Below the pieces are notes generated by a model. The model made no database searches. It was not told the DNA's origin and was given only the letters and a program-made list of their open reading frames with translations. The translations under genes and the position numbers were made by a program. From NCBI GenBank assembly GCA_034435675.1, contig DAOTWP010000123.1, forward strand, positions 1-27,205: a stretch of DNA of 27,205 bases, read 5' to 3'. The stretch comes from DAOTWP01 sp034435675 (GTDB lineage: Bacteria > Chloroflexota > Anaerolineae > Aggregatilineales > Phototrophicaceae). This document shows, in pieces, positions 1-7,059 of the stretch. Position 1 is the first letter of the stretch; every line of letters begins with the position of its first letter.

Positions 1-10
1 TGCCGGGGAT

Positions 11-80
11 TTTCCCTCCCCCTCGCTCAGCCGCGCAGCGGCGTTAGGGAGAGGGGGACTGAGGGGGTGAGGGCTGTATC
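11..80. repeat. GC-rich imperfect palindrome, dispersed-repeat type
   Basis: A pyrimidine-rich arm (TCCCTCCCCCTC at 13-24) faces a purine-rich arm (GGGAGAGGGGGA, about 47-58), so the stretch can form an imperfect hairpin. It ends in GGGTGAGGGC (65-74). The same ten bases end the palindromic stretch at 22743-22779, which suggests one dispersed intergenic repeat family. No coding signal overlaps it. Confidence 0.4.
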
Positions 81-465
81 TGAGTAGTCAACTTAATCTT
101 GTCAGTGTAGTAACACCGCTGCCACTATGCGCGCTGATCCTCTTGAATGCCGCGTTGTAGGCACAACCCGATGTGCACACCTGCGCCTGATGAAACCACC
201 CCAGCCTGCGACTTCCTGCGCCAGCGCACTGTGTAAATGGGCGTTCACGCCGTTGTGCAGGTTTCGGCGGCTGTAAAGTGGCATCGGGCGACCTCCCGGA
301 TGACTGCCCGTATTATACACGAGGGTGCCTGCGGATGGGGCAAATGCTTCGCAGTACCCGCCGCCGTCCAGCACAGAGTCTTTACCGATTCACAACAGGC
401 GCTTTACAGGCTGCTGCTATTGTCGCCAGCAGCTAAATGCCGTATCCTTGCGTTAAATTGAACCA
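81..465. other. Intergenic stretch without a recognisable gene
   Basis: Short open frames exist on both strands (for example 102-374 minus and 237-461 plus). Their translations look like shadow frames with no recognisable domain, and no ribosome binding site supports them. An AT-rich TATTATAC lies at 311-318 but has no convincing -35 partner. I see no RNA gene here. Confidence 0.5.
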
Positions 466-1812
466 ATGGTGCAAAAACACATGGAATTGTTCATCATACT
501 TTTGCTGACGCTCGTCAATGGCATTTTTGCCATGTCGGAAATTGCCGTTGTCTCCTCACGCGAGGCGCGCTTGCAGCAGCTTGCTGACGAAGGTAGCGAC
601 GCGGCGCGCATGGCGCTGAGTCTGGCGCGCAACCCCAATCGCTTTTTGTCCACTGTACAGATCGGCATCACCCTGATTGGCATTGTCGCCGGGGCGTTCG
701 GTGGGGCGACCATTGGCGACCAGTTTGCCACCTGGATTGCCGCCACAGTGCCCACGCTGGAACCCTATGCGGATGCGCTGGGCTTCGCCGCGATTGTGCT
801 GTTGACGACCTATCTCTCGCTGGTGGTCGGGGAGTTAGTTCCCAAGCGCATCGGCTTGCAGCAGCCCGAACGTATCGCGGTACTGGTTGCGCCCTGGATG
901 CGGCGGCTCTCGTTGGTGGCGCATCCGGTGGTATCGTTCCTCAGTTTTTCCACCAATGCGCTGCTGCGGCTGCTGGGCATTCGCCCGTTGGAACAGCCGG
1001 ATATCACCGAGGAGGAAATCCGGCTGCTGCTGCGCCAGGGCACACAGGTCGGGGTGTTCGACGCGCAGGAGGAATCGATGGTGGCAGGGGTGTTCCGGTT
1101 GGACGATCTGCCGGTTGCGGCTTCAATGACGCCGCGTGTGGAGATTGACTGGCTCGACCTGGATGATGATTTAAAGACCAATCTGGACATTGTGATTAAC
1201 AGCGAGCATTCCAGCTTTCCGGTGGCAAAGGGTGATCTGGACGAGGTGATCGGCATCGTCAGCGCTAAGGATATGCTCAAGTGCCACCTGGAGGGCAAAC
1301 CGATTGACCTGCACGCGCTGTCGGCGGAACCGTTGTTCATCCCGGAAGGCGTATCTGCCGGGGAAGCGCTGGAACGGCTGAAAACCACGCGCTGCAAAAT
1401 GGCGCTGATTATCGGTGAATATGGCAGCATTGTTGGCGCGGTGACGGTGCGCGACATCATCGAGGAAGTGGTCGGCGATATTGACGACCCACACGCCGTA
1501 CAGCGCGATGACGGCTCGTGGCTGCTGGACGGCATGCTGCCGGTGGATGAGTTGAAGACTACACTGGAACTGGCGGACGACCTTCCGGGCGAGGACGAGG
1601 GCATGTACCAGTCGCTGGGGGGCTTTGTGCTGACGCAGATGCAGCGTGTGCCGCAGGTGGCAGAGCATTTCGACTGGAGCGGCTACCGCTTTGAGGTCGT
1701 GGATATGGACGGCAAACGGATTGACAAGGTGCTGGTGCGGCGGCTGACCGACGAGGAAAGACGCGCCAGGGAGGGCAGCGGCGATGAGCGAGACGATTCT
1801 GCTGGTGGATGA
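466..1812 (+). CDS. CNNM/CorC-family (hemolysin C-type) membrane protein with CBS pair
   Basis: The 448-residue product has the full order of the CNNM/CorC (historically HlyC/TlyC) family. An N-terminal DUF21/CNNM transmembrane domain (about residues 1-185) carries the motif GELVPKR at 122-128. A CBS-domain pair (about 205-325) includes the typical GEYGSIVGAVTVRDIIEEVV segment. A C-terminal CorC_HlyC domain (about 345-430) contains TLGGFVL-like SLGGFVL. Family members are linked to divalent cation (Mg2+/Co2+) export or homeostasis at the inner membrane; the hemolysin label is historical. No clear Shine-Dalgarno sequence precedes ATG 466. ATG 481 (MELFII) is an equally plausible start and would begin directly at the first membrane segment. 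The end overlaps the next gene by 29 bp, which suggests translational coupling. Confidence 0.9.
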   Translation: MVQKHMELFIILLLTLVNGIFAMSEIAVVSSREARLQQLADEGSDAARMALSLARNPNRFLSTVQIGITLIGIVAGAFGGATIGDQFATWIAATVPTLEPYADALGFAAIVLLTTYLSLVVGELVPKRIGLQQPERIAVLVAPWMRRLSLVAHPVVSFLSFSTNALLRLLGIRPLEQPDITEEEIRLLLRQGTQVGVFDAQEESMVAGVFRLDDLPVAASMTPRVEIDWLDLDDDLKTNLDIVINSEHSSFPVAKGDLDEVIGIVSAKDMLKCHLEGKPIDLHALSAEPLFIPEGVSAGEALERLKTTRCKMALIIGEYGSIVGAVTVRDIIEEVVGDIDDPHAVQRDDGSWLLDGMLPVDELKTTLELADDLPGEDEGMYQSLGGFVLTQMQRVPQVAEHFDWSGYRFEVVDMDGKRIDKVLVRRLTDEERRAREGSGDERDDSAGG

Positions 1813-2473
1813 CGAGCAGCATATCATTGATCTGGCGCAGATGTATCTGGAACAGGAAGGCTACCGCATCACCAGCGCGAACGATGGCGCGCTGGCATTG
1901 CAGCGCATCCTCAGCGAGCAGCCTGCGCTGGTGGTGCTTGACCTGATGCTGCCGGGCATGGACGGCTGGGAGGTCTGCCGCCGGGTGCGCGCCCGCAGCG
2001 ATGTGCCGATTATCATGCTGACCGCCCGCAGCGATGACATTGACAAGATTGTCGGGCTGGAACTGGGCGCGGACGATTACCTGACCAAGCCGTTCAACCC
2101 GCGCGAACTGGTGGCGCGTGTGCGGGCGATTCTGCGGCGGCGCGGCGCTGCCCCCAGCGCATCCCCCGCGCAGAAACCCGGCGAGGCGCTGGTGCTGGGT
2201 AACCTGCGCATTTCCCCGGAACGGCGTGTCGTCACGGTGGACGGGCGCGAGATTGACCTGCGCATGAAGGAATTTGACCTGCTGCTGACGCTGGCACGCG
2301 ACCCCGGCGTGGTCTTCAGCCGCGAAAAGCTGCTCGAAATCGTCTGGGGCTACGACTTCGCCGGCGAAACGCGCACGGTGGATGTGCACATCGCGCACCT
2401 GCGCCACAAGCTGAGCGGGATGCAGGCGAACATCGAAACGGTCTGGGGTGTGGGCTACAAGCTGGAAGGCTGA
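1784..2473 (+). CDS. OmpR/PhoB-family response regulator (orphan)
   Basis: The 229-residue protein has a receiver domain (about 1-120) followed by a winged-helix DNA-binding domain (about 133-228). Receiver residues are intact: acidic pocket D9/D10, phospho-acceptor D53 in VVLDLMLPG, T80 and K102 (TKPF). The effector half has the expected RMKEFDLLLTLA, FSREKLLEIVWGYDF and RTVDVHIAHLRHKL segments of OmpR-type transcription factors. It should bind DNA as a dimer when phosphorylated. The usual partner histidine kinase is not adjacent: the gene overlaps a CorC-type transporter upstream and is followed by a Uma2 nuclease. The coupling to the transporter gene suggests co-expression, but the regulon cannot be read from the sequence. 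Confidence 0.93.
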   Translation: MSETILLVDDEQHIIDLAQMYLEQEGYRITSANDGALALQRILSEQPALVVLDLMLPGMDGWEVCRRVRARSDVPIIMLTARSDDIDKIVGLELGADDYLTKPFNPRELVARVRAILRRRGAAPSASPAQKPGEALVLGNLRISPERRVVTVDGREIDLRMKEFDLLLTLARDPGVVFSREKLLEIVWGYDFAGETRTVDVHIAHLRHKLSGMQANIETVWGVGYKLEG

Positions 2474-2493
2474 GGATTGAGGGGAGGGTGTGG

Positions 2494-3114
2494 ATGTCTG
2501 CGCTGCCCAAACAGAAGTGGAGCGAGGCGGAATACCTGGCATTTGAGCGCGAGAGCGAAACCCGGCACGAGTTCTGGCAGGGCGAGGTCTACGCGATGGC
2601 GGGGGCGAGTCCCAATCATGTGCGTGTTACCGGCAACACCTTTGCCAGCCTGCATGCACAGCTCCGCCAGCGCCCGTGCGAAGCCTTTGGCAGTGATCTG
2701 CGCATTCATATTCCGGTGTTAGGCTATTTTACTCACCCGGATATCACCGTTGTCTGTGGCATACCGAGATTCACAGAGCATAACCCGCCGTCGCTGCTCA
2801 ATCCCACGCTGATTGTCGAGGTGCTGTCCCCATCTACAGAAAACGATGATCGCGGCAGAAAGTTCCAGCATTACCGCGCGCTGGAGTCGCTGCAAGAATA
2901 TCTGCTGGTGGAGCAGGACGCGCCGCGCATCGAACGCTTCCAGCGCCAGCCGGACGGCGCATGGCTGCTGACCGACGCGGTGGGGCTGGATGCCGTGCTG
3001 CACCTGGCGTCCGTGCCGTGTACGCTGGGGCTGGCGGATGTATACGCCAAAGTCACCTTCGAGCCGCCGGAACCGCCGCAGGACGCCGCCGCGCCAGACA
3101 CACCGCCGGAATAA
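2494..3114 (+). CDS. Uma2-family PD-(D/E)XK nuclease-like protein
   Basis: The 206-residue product matches the Uma2 (DUF820) family, a restriction-endonuclease-like fold abundant in cyanobacteria and Chloroflexota whose physiological role is unknown. Recognisable elements are RHEFWQGEVYAMAGAS near residues 24-39, the acidic residue D83 in HPDITVV, E109 in LIVEVLSPST, and K123 in RGRKFQHYR, followed by the EYLLV strand. These fit the PD-(D/E)XK core. The C-terminus is a proline/alanine-rich tail. GGGGAGG at 2481-2487 is spaced six bases from ATG 2494. An upstream in-frame GTG at 2488 would directly abut that ribosome binding site, so ATG 2494 is preferred. The gene starts 20 bp after the response regulator and may share its transcript. 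Confidence 0.88.
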   Translation: MSALPKQKWSEAEYLAFERESETRHEFWQGEVYAMAGASPNHVRVTGNTFASLHAQLRQRPCEAFGSDLRIHIPVLGYFTHPDITVVCGIPRFTEHNPPSLLNPTLIVEVLSPSTENDDRGRKFQHYRALESLQEYLLVEQDAPRIERFQRQPDGAWLLTDAVGLDAVLHLASVPCTLGLADVYAKVTFEPPEPPQDAAAPDTPPE

Positions 3115-3221
3115 TCCTCGCGGTTATATTCTAATCACCGCGCTTAACACCTCTCCGTTTTTGCGGTATGATTGCGCGCGTTGAGCATCCCGAAACCCAT
3201 ACACCGGAGAGTTATTCGACC

Positions 3222-4592
3222 ATGTCGCAAAAATGGACACGCCGCTTCACCTATTTTATGGGTGCATTTCTGGCGTTTATTATGGGCGCAAGCCTGATCT
3301 TCCCGGCACTCAATATTCAGCAGCAGACACCCATCGGCACTGCCACCCCGCTGCCCTCGGCAACTTTCCCGGCGCCGTTTGCCAATCTGGACAGCATGAG
3401 CTTCGACACCCGTTACCTGCATTCTACCGGGCTGTTTTCGGTGGGTATTCCGCTGCCGATTGAACCCCAGTGGGATTCAATTACATCCGATTTTGTCGAT
3501 AACAACCGCGCGCGTGTGACCATGCAGAGCGCGCTCAACGTGGTCGAAGTCTCCGTCGAGGCGTCGAATGTCGCCCTGACAACCGATGACCTCAGCACGC
3601 GCTATACCTCCGGCGTGCTGGCAAGCACCTGGCAGGGGTCGGCGGATCGCCCCGCCTACGACAGTTGGCGCGAAAACACGCGCTGGCAGGCAAGCGGGCG
3701 GCTGTATATTGACTTCCAGCTCACCTGGCGGCGGCAGCCCTATCTGGCGCGGCAGGCAAGCTGGACCGACGGGGTGTGGATTTACACCGTGCGCGTGGTC
3801 GTACCGGATAACGCCGGCGAACTGCTGATTTACCTGCTCGATAATGTGCTGCCCACCGTCCAGCTTAACGAAGACATCGCCGGGCTGGCACCCGCAGGCT
3901 GGAACACCTACTTTGACTCGCAGGACAAGCATATGCTGCGCTACCCGCCGGAATGGCAGCTTGCCGACAGCGCGCCAGGACTGCCCGCCAGCATTACGGG
4001 CAGCAGCGGGACGACCACCTATTCACTGCGTGTTGAAACACGCCCCGGCGTGACCGCTGTGGACGACGCTGCCGCGCGCGCGTTCGTGACAGGGCTGCGC
4101 CCCGGTGTAACGGTGGTCAGTGTCAACCCGGTAACGCGCGGCGAGTCCAGCGGTTTTGCGGTGGCATACAGCTTTAACGACGTGGACGGCAACCCGCAGA
4201 GTGGTTATGCACTGCTGCTCAACGATGCCAGCGGCGGGCTGCGGTTGGCAAACCTGACCATCTCGACGGGCGGGATTGACCTCAATACGGTGGACCCGAA
4301 CAACACGCTGGATCCCTACCGCGTTCCTGCACAGGTGATGAACACGTTCCGCGTGCTGCCCGCGCTGGACGCCGTCACAACCTACACGCGCACCGACCTG
4401 ACACCGACCCCGCTGCCGACGCGCCTTGTGCCGACGGCAGAGTCTACCGCTGAGGCAACCGGCGAGGCAACCGCAGAAGCGACCGGCGAGGCAACCGCAG
4501 AAGCGACAGCAGAGGCAACCGCAGAGGCAACCGCAGAAGCGACAGCAGAGGCAACCGCTGAAGCGACGGCAGAGGCAACACCGGGTTCATAA
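3222..4592 (+). CDS. Membrane-anchored extracellular protein with C-terminal AEAT repeats, unknown function
   Basis: I do not recognise a named family. From ATG 3222 the 456-residue product begins MSQKWTRRF, then a single hydrophobic segment (about residues 9-29), so it should be a signal-anchored protein facing outward. The long middle part is rich in beta-type, Thr/Ser/Asp residues and resembles other uncharacterised secreted Chloroflexota proteins. The C-terminus changes to a Thr/Pro linker (LTPTPLPT) and then a run of Ala-Glu-Ala-Thr repeats to the end (PGS). An in-frame ATG at 3168 would add 18 residues before the anchor; GGAGAG at 3206-3211 supports 3222. The repeats could be a cell-wall spacer or a glycosylation platform, which is inference. 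Confidence 0.75.
   Translation: MSQKWTRRFTYFMGAFLAFIMGASLIFPALNIQQQTPIGTATPLPSATFPAPFANLDSMSFDTRYLHSTGLFSVGIPLPIEPQWDSITSDFVDNNRARVTMQSALNVVEVSVEASNVALTTDDLSTRYTSGVLASTWQGSADRPAYDSWRENTRWQASGRLYIDFQLTWRRQPYLARQASWTDGVWIYTVRVVVPDNAGELLIYLLDNVLPTVQLNEDIAGLAPAGWNTYFDSQDKHMLRYPPEWQLADSAPGLPASITGSSGTTTYSLRVETRPGVTAVDDAAARAFVTGLRPGVTVVSVNPVTRGESSGFAVAYSFNDVDGNPQSGYALLLNDASGGLRLANLTISTGGIDLNTVDPNNTLDPYRVPAQVMNTFRVLPALDAVTTYTRTDLTPTPLPTRLVPTAESTAEATGEATAEATGEATAEATAEATAEATAEATAEATAEATAEATPGS
4440..4581 (+). repeat. 12-bp coding tandem repeat (Ala-Glu-Ala-Thr)
   Basis: Consecutive variants of GCAGAGGCAACC / GCAGAAGCGACA encode about eleven Ala-Glu-Ala-Thr or Gly-Glu-Ala-Thr units at the end of the preceding gene. 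Synonymous changes between units show it is not a very recent expansion, but the period is regular enough for replication slippage to change copy number. Confidence 0.85.
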
Positions 4593-4630
4593 GCAGCGCT
4601 GCGGGTGTGGCACTGCTGCCGACCCGAACA

Positions 4631-4726
4631 GCAGCTTAAGTAGCTATCCGGGAAATCAGATTTTCTTGTAAGGGCGGGGCACGTCTCGCCCGGCTCAATG
4701 AATTTGCGGATAGTTTCTTAAGCTGC
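4631..4726. repeat. Miniature inverted-repeat element, 96 bp
   Basis: GCAGCTTAAGTAGCTATCCG at 4631-4650 is matched by a reverse-complement arm at 4707-4726 with 18 of 20 positions identical. The interior contains a GC-rich near-palindrome (GGGCGGGGC...TCGCCC). The layout (terminal inverted repeats around a GTA-GGGGC/GCCC core) resembles the 97-bp element at 8723-8819. The ends share only a short GCT-AAGTA core, so common origin is uncertain. No coding capacity. Confidence 0.65.
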
Positions 4727-4739
4727 GTAAAAATGACCG

Positions 4740-4777
4740 AACGGGCAGGCACGTGTGCTTGCCCGTTTCGTCTTTCT
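4740..4777 (+). terminator. Probable intrinsic terminator
   Basis: A 12-bp stem (AACGGGCAGGCA at 4740-4751 against TGCTTGCCCGTT at 4756-4767, one G-U pair) with a CGTG loop is followed by a T-rich stretch (TCGTCTTTCT). It separates the AEAT-repeat protein from the macro-domain gene. Confidence 0.6.
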
Positions 4778-4893
4778 GTGCGAATATATGTTCTGTAGCG
4801 CCTGTGCAGTTGCGCCACAGACAAATGCAGATTACCGTTAGATAGCGTAACCAGAGCTGTAACCGCCGCTGAAAGAAGTTCAGGGATGGTTGG

Positions 4894-6324
4894 ATGATCA
4901 CCTACGTTGTGGGCGAGTTGTTTGAAAGCAGTGCCAGTGTGCTGGTCAACCCGGTCAATACCGTCGGGGTCATGGGTGCGGGGGTTTCGGCGGATTTCAA
5001 GCGCATCTACCCGGCGATGTTTGAAGGCTACGCCGCCCTGTGCGCTGCTGGTCAGTTCACGTCTGGCTCGCTGTGGCTGTACAAAACCGCGCACAAATGG
5101 GTACTCAATTTCCCGGTGAAGGAACATTATCGCGCGCGTGCCCAGCCGGCGATGATCGAGGCAGGGCTGCAAAAGTTCGCCACCATCTATGCCGCGCAGA
5201 GCATCACCTCGCTCGCGCTGCCGATGCTGGGCACAGGCGACGGCGGCTTGCGCTGGGAAGAGGATGTGCGCCCGCTGCTGGAGGCATATCTCAATCCGCT
5301 GCCGATTGCGGTTTATGTCTACCGCCACGATGTCCACAACCCGTTTGCCACCGAGTCCAGCGCTCGCGCCGTTCGCGCACGGCTGGAAGGACTGCCGCGC
5401 ACGCTGGATTTTGCGACCTTCTGGCGCGATCTCAACCGCACACTGAAAAAGACCGACACGTTCAAGCTGCCAGAAACCGGCGAACGTTTCCGTGTAGGGA
5501 TTGACCCGACGCGCAAAAGTATTGTGCTGCTGACCGGCGCGCCGCAGCCCGTGTTCCTGTCGCAGTCACTGCTGGGCGACCTGTGGGCGTATGTGCGCAG
5601 CGCGGGCTATGTGCTGCCGCAGAACCTGCCCGGTGGGCTGGACGAAGCCGCCGCGTATGTGATCGCGCTGCTGAGTGTGCTGCCGTATCTGCGCCCCGTG
5701 TATCTGGGCAGGGTGGATGGCGAGTGGCTGCCGGGCTTGCAATATCTGCCGCCTACCGAGCGCAAACCCCCGCAGCAGGTCGGGACCATGCAGACCGATG
5801 CCGCGCCGGCAAAAACGGCTGCGCCCACACTGCCCGATGTGCTGGCGCCGGGGCTGCGCGTGGTCTTCTGCGGCACCGCAGCGGGCGATGCCTCAGCGGC
5901 GGCAGGCGCCTATTATGCCGGACCGGGCAACCGTTTCTGGGAAACGCTCTACACCAGCGGGCTGACCCCGCGCCGGTTTGCCCCCGCCGAATTCCGCGAA
6001 CTCGCCGCGCTGGGCATCGGGCTGACGGATCTGGCAAAGCAGACCAGCGGGGCGGACAGCACACTACGCAGCGAGGATTTCGACGCGGACGGGCTGCGCG
6101 AACGCATTCGCCAGCATGCCCCGCAGGTGGTCGCCTTCACCAGCAAACGCGCGGCAGAAGTGGCGCTGCGCCGCCCGGTGGATTACGGCTGGCAGGGCGA
6201 GGACTTCGGCGGGGCAAAGGTGTTCGTGCTGCCGTCGCCGTCCGGTGCGGCACGCGGCTTCTGGGATGAAAGCTACTGGCAGCAGTTAGGGGCGTATGTG
6301 CGGCGGCTGACCGAACAGACGTAA
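4894..6324 (+). CDS. DarG-type macro domain fused to Mug/TDG-like DNA glycosylase domain
   Basis: This 476-residue protein is a fusion. Residues 1 to about 150 form a macro domain that closely resembles DarG, the antitoxin that removes ADP-ribose from DNA: MITYVVGELF, NPVNTVGVMGAGVSADFK, GSLWLYKT, WVLNFPVKEHYR and ALPMLGTGDGGL. K76 in NFPVKEH appears equivalent to the lysine reported as catalytic in DarG (from memory of the family). Residues about 165-300 form an unassigned middle region that could correspond to the DarT-binding part of DarG. After a Pro/Ala linker, residues 320-475 match the uracil-DNA-glycosylase superfamily near Mug/TDG: VVFCGTAAG, YYAGPGNRFWETL, GLTPRRF, GIGLTDLAKQ, AFTSKRAAEVAL and LPSPSGAAR (446-454). 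The first motif is GTAAG (327-331) instead of GINPG, so the usual catalytic Asn is absent. It probably reverses or excises ADP-ribosylated bases made by the partner at 7060-8532. Confidence 0.85.
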   Translation: MITYVVGELFESSASVLVNPVNTVGVMGAGVSADFKRIYPAMFEGYAALCAAGQFTSGSLWLYKTAHKWVLNFPVKEHYRARAQPAMIEAGLQKFATIYAAQSITSLALPMLGTGDGGLRWEEDVRPLLEAYLNPLPIAVYVYRHDVHNPFATESSARAVRARLEGLPRTLDFATFWRDLNRTLKKTDTFKLPETGERFRVGIDPTRKSIVLLTGAPQPVFLSQSLLGDLWAYVRSAGYVLPQNLPGGLDEAAAYVIALLSVLPYLRPVYLGRVDGEWLPGLQYLPPTERKPPQQVGTMQTDAAPAKTAAPTLPDVLAPGLRVVFCGTAAGDASAAAGAYYAGPGNRFWETLYTSGLTPRRFAPAEFRELAALGIGLTDLAKQTSGADSTLRSEDFDADGLRERIRQHAPQVVAFTSKRAAEVALRRPVDYGWQGEDFGGAKVFVLPSPSGAARGFWDESYWQQLGAYVRRLTEQT

Positions 6325-6419
6325 GGTGCGGGCAGCGGGCGTTCATTTGCTCAACCTTACCATATGCTGGACTAATTGGTTTGGAGCGCAGGCTGAGCCA
6401 GCAGAAGGAATGGACAAAG

Positions 6420-6674
6420 ATGGTTTTGAAGGCGCGTGATTTCGAATACTACATGGCGCTGCGTTATCGCATCGTACTCACACCGGAGGATGATGGCTGG
6501 ACAGCAGCGATTCCCGAACTGCCCGGTTGTATTGCGGCAGGAGACACGCTCGAAGAGGCACTGGAACTGATCGAGGACGCGCGACGGAGCTGGATCGAGG
6601 CGTCACTGCAGCGCGGGCTGTCGGTTCCAGAACCGGGTGAGTATTCCGATGATGATACAGACGACCGGTTGTAA
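6420..6674 (+). CDS. hicB: HicB-family antitoxin
   Basis: The 84-residue product has the HicB partial RNase-H-like fold: YRIVLTPEDDGWTAAIPELPGC, then AAGDTLEEALELIEDARRSWIE and a short acidic tail. It lacks the C-terminal DNA-binding domain seen in some HicB proteins. HicB neutralises the HicA mRNA interferase and often autorepresses its operon. An upstream in-frame TTG at 6381 would lengthen the protein, but AGAAGGAA at 6403-6410 is well spaced for ATG 6420. The order here is antitoxin first, with hicA 26 bp downstream. The partner toxin is frameshifted, so this antitoxin may persist alone, possibly as a regulator or as protection against related toxins. Confidence 0.85.
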   Translation: MVLKARDFEYYMALRYRIVLTPEDDGWTAAIPELPGCIAAGDTLEEALELIEDARRSWIEASLQRGLSVPEPGEYSDDDTDDRL

Positions 6675-6700
6675 CATCGTGACACACTGGCGAAGTGTCT

Positions 6701-6989
6701 ATGGCAAAACGTGATAAACGGCTCGAAAAACTGCGCCAGAATCCTCGGGACGTCACGTTTGAGGAATTAAAGCACGTGCTGCTGGATTATGGCTTTGAGC
6801 ATGTACGCACAAGTGGAAGCCAGCATACCTTCATTGCCGTCATGCGCGATCAGGACTGGCGTCTGACTATCCCGTTTCATCGCCCAGTTAAAGCACCTTG
6901 CGCGCGCGGCACTGAAAGCGATTGATGAGATCATTGAATTCCAGAGTTCTGAGCAGGAAGAAACCGGCGATAGCGAAACGGAAGACTGA
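6701..6989 (+). pseudogene. hicA: HicA-family mRNA interferase toxin, frameshifted
   Basis: Translation from ATG 6701 gives a normal HicA start and core: TFEELKHVLLDYGFEHVRTSGSQHTFI with the catalytic His at residue 42, then LTIPFHRPVK. After that the frame degenerates and stops at 6925. The missing last helix is present in another frame, beginning HLARAALKAIDEII from 6894 and ending at the stop 6987-6989. Restoring two bases in the GCACCTT stretch (6893-6899), for example GCACACCTT, rejoins the frames as PVKAHLARAALKAIDEI, which is the canonical HicA end. The lesion is therefore best explained by a 2-bp slippage deletion, or by a sequencing error. The truncated product loses the final helix of the double-stranded-RNA-binding-like fold and is probably inactive. 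GTG 6695 is an alternative start. Confidence 0.8.
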
Positions 6990-7059
6990 ATAACGCAATA
7001 GTCATTGAATGCTGTAGCGCCATACTATGTTCACGCCAATTGCCTGAATTGAGACGATC

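Noticed and set aside
810..1604. Long minus-strand open frame inside the CNNM/CorC gene
   Set aside because: It is antisense to a well-supported gene, with Ser/Arg-rich composition and no domain.
1559..2542. 327-codon minus-strand frame over the response regulator
   Set aside because: It is the antisense shadow of a gene with intact receiver and winged-helix motifs; its translation has no recognisable features.
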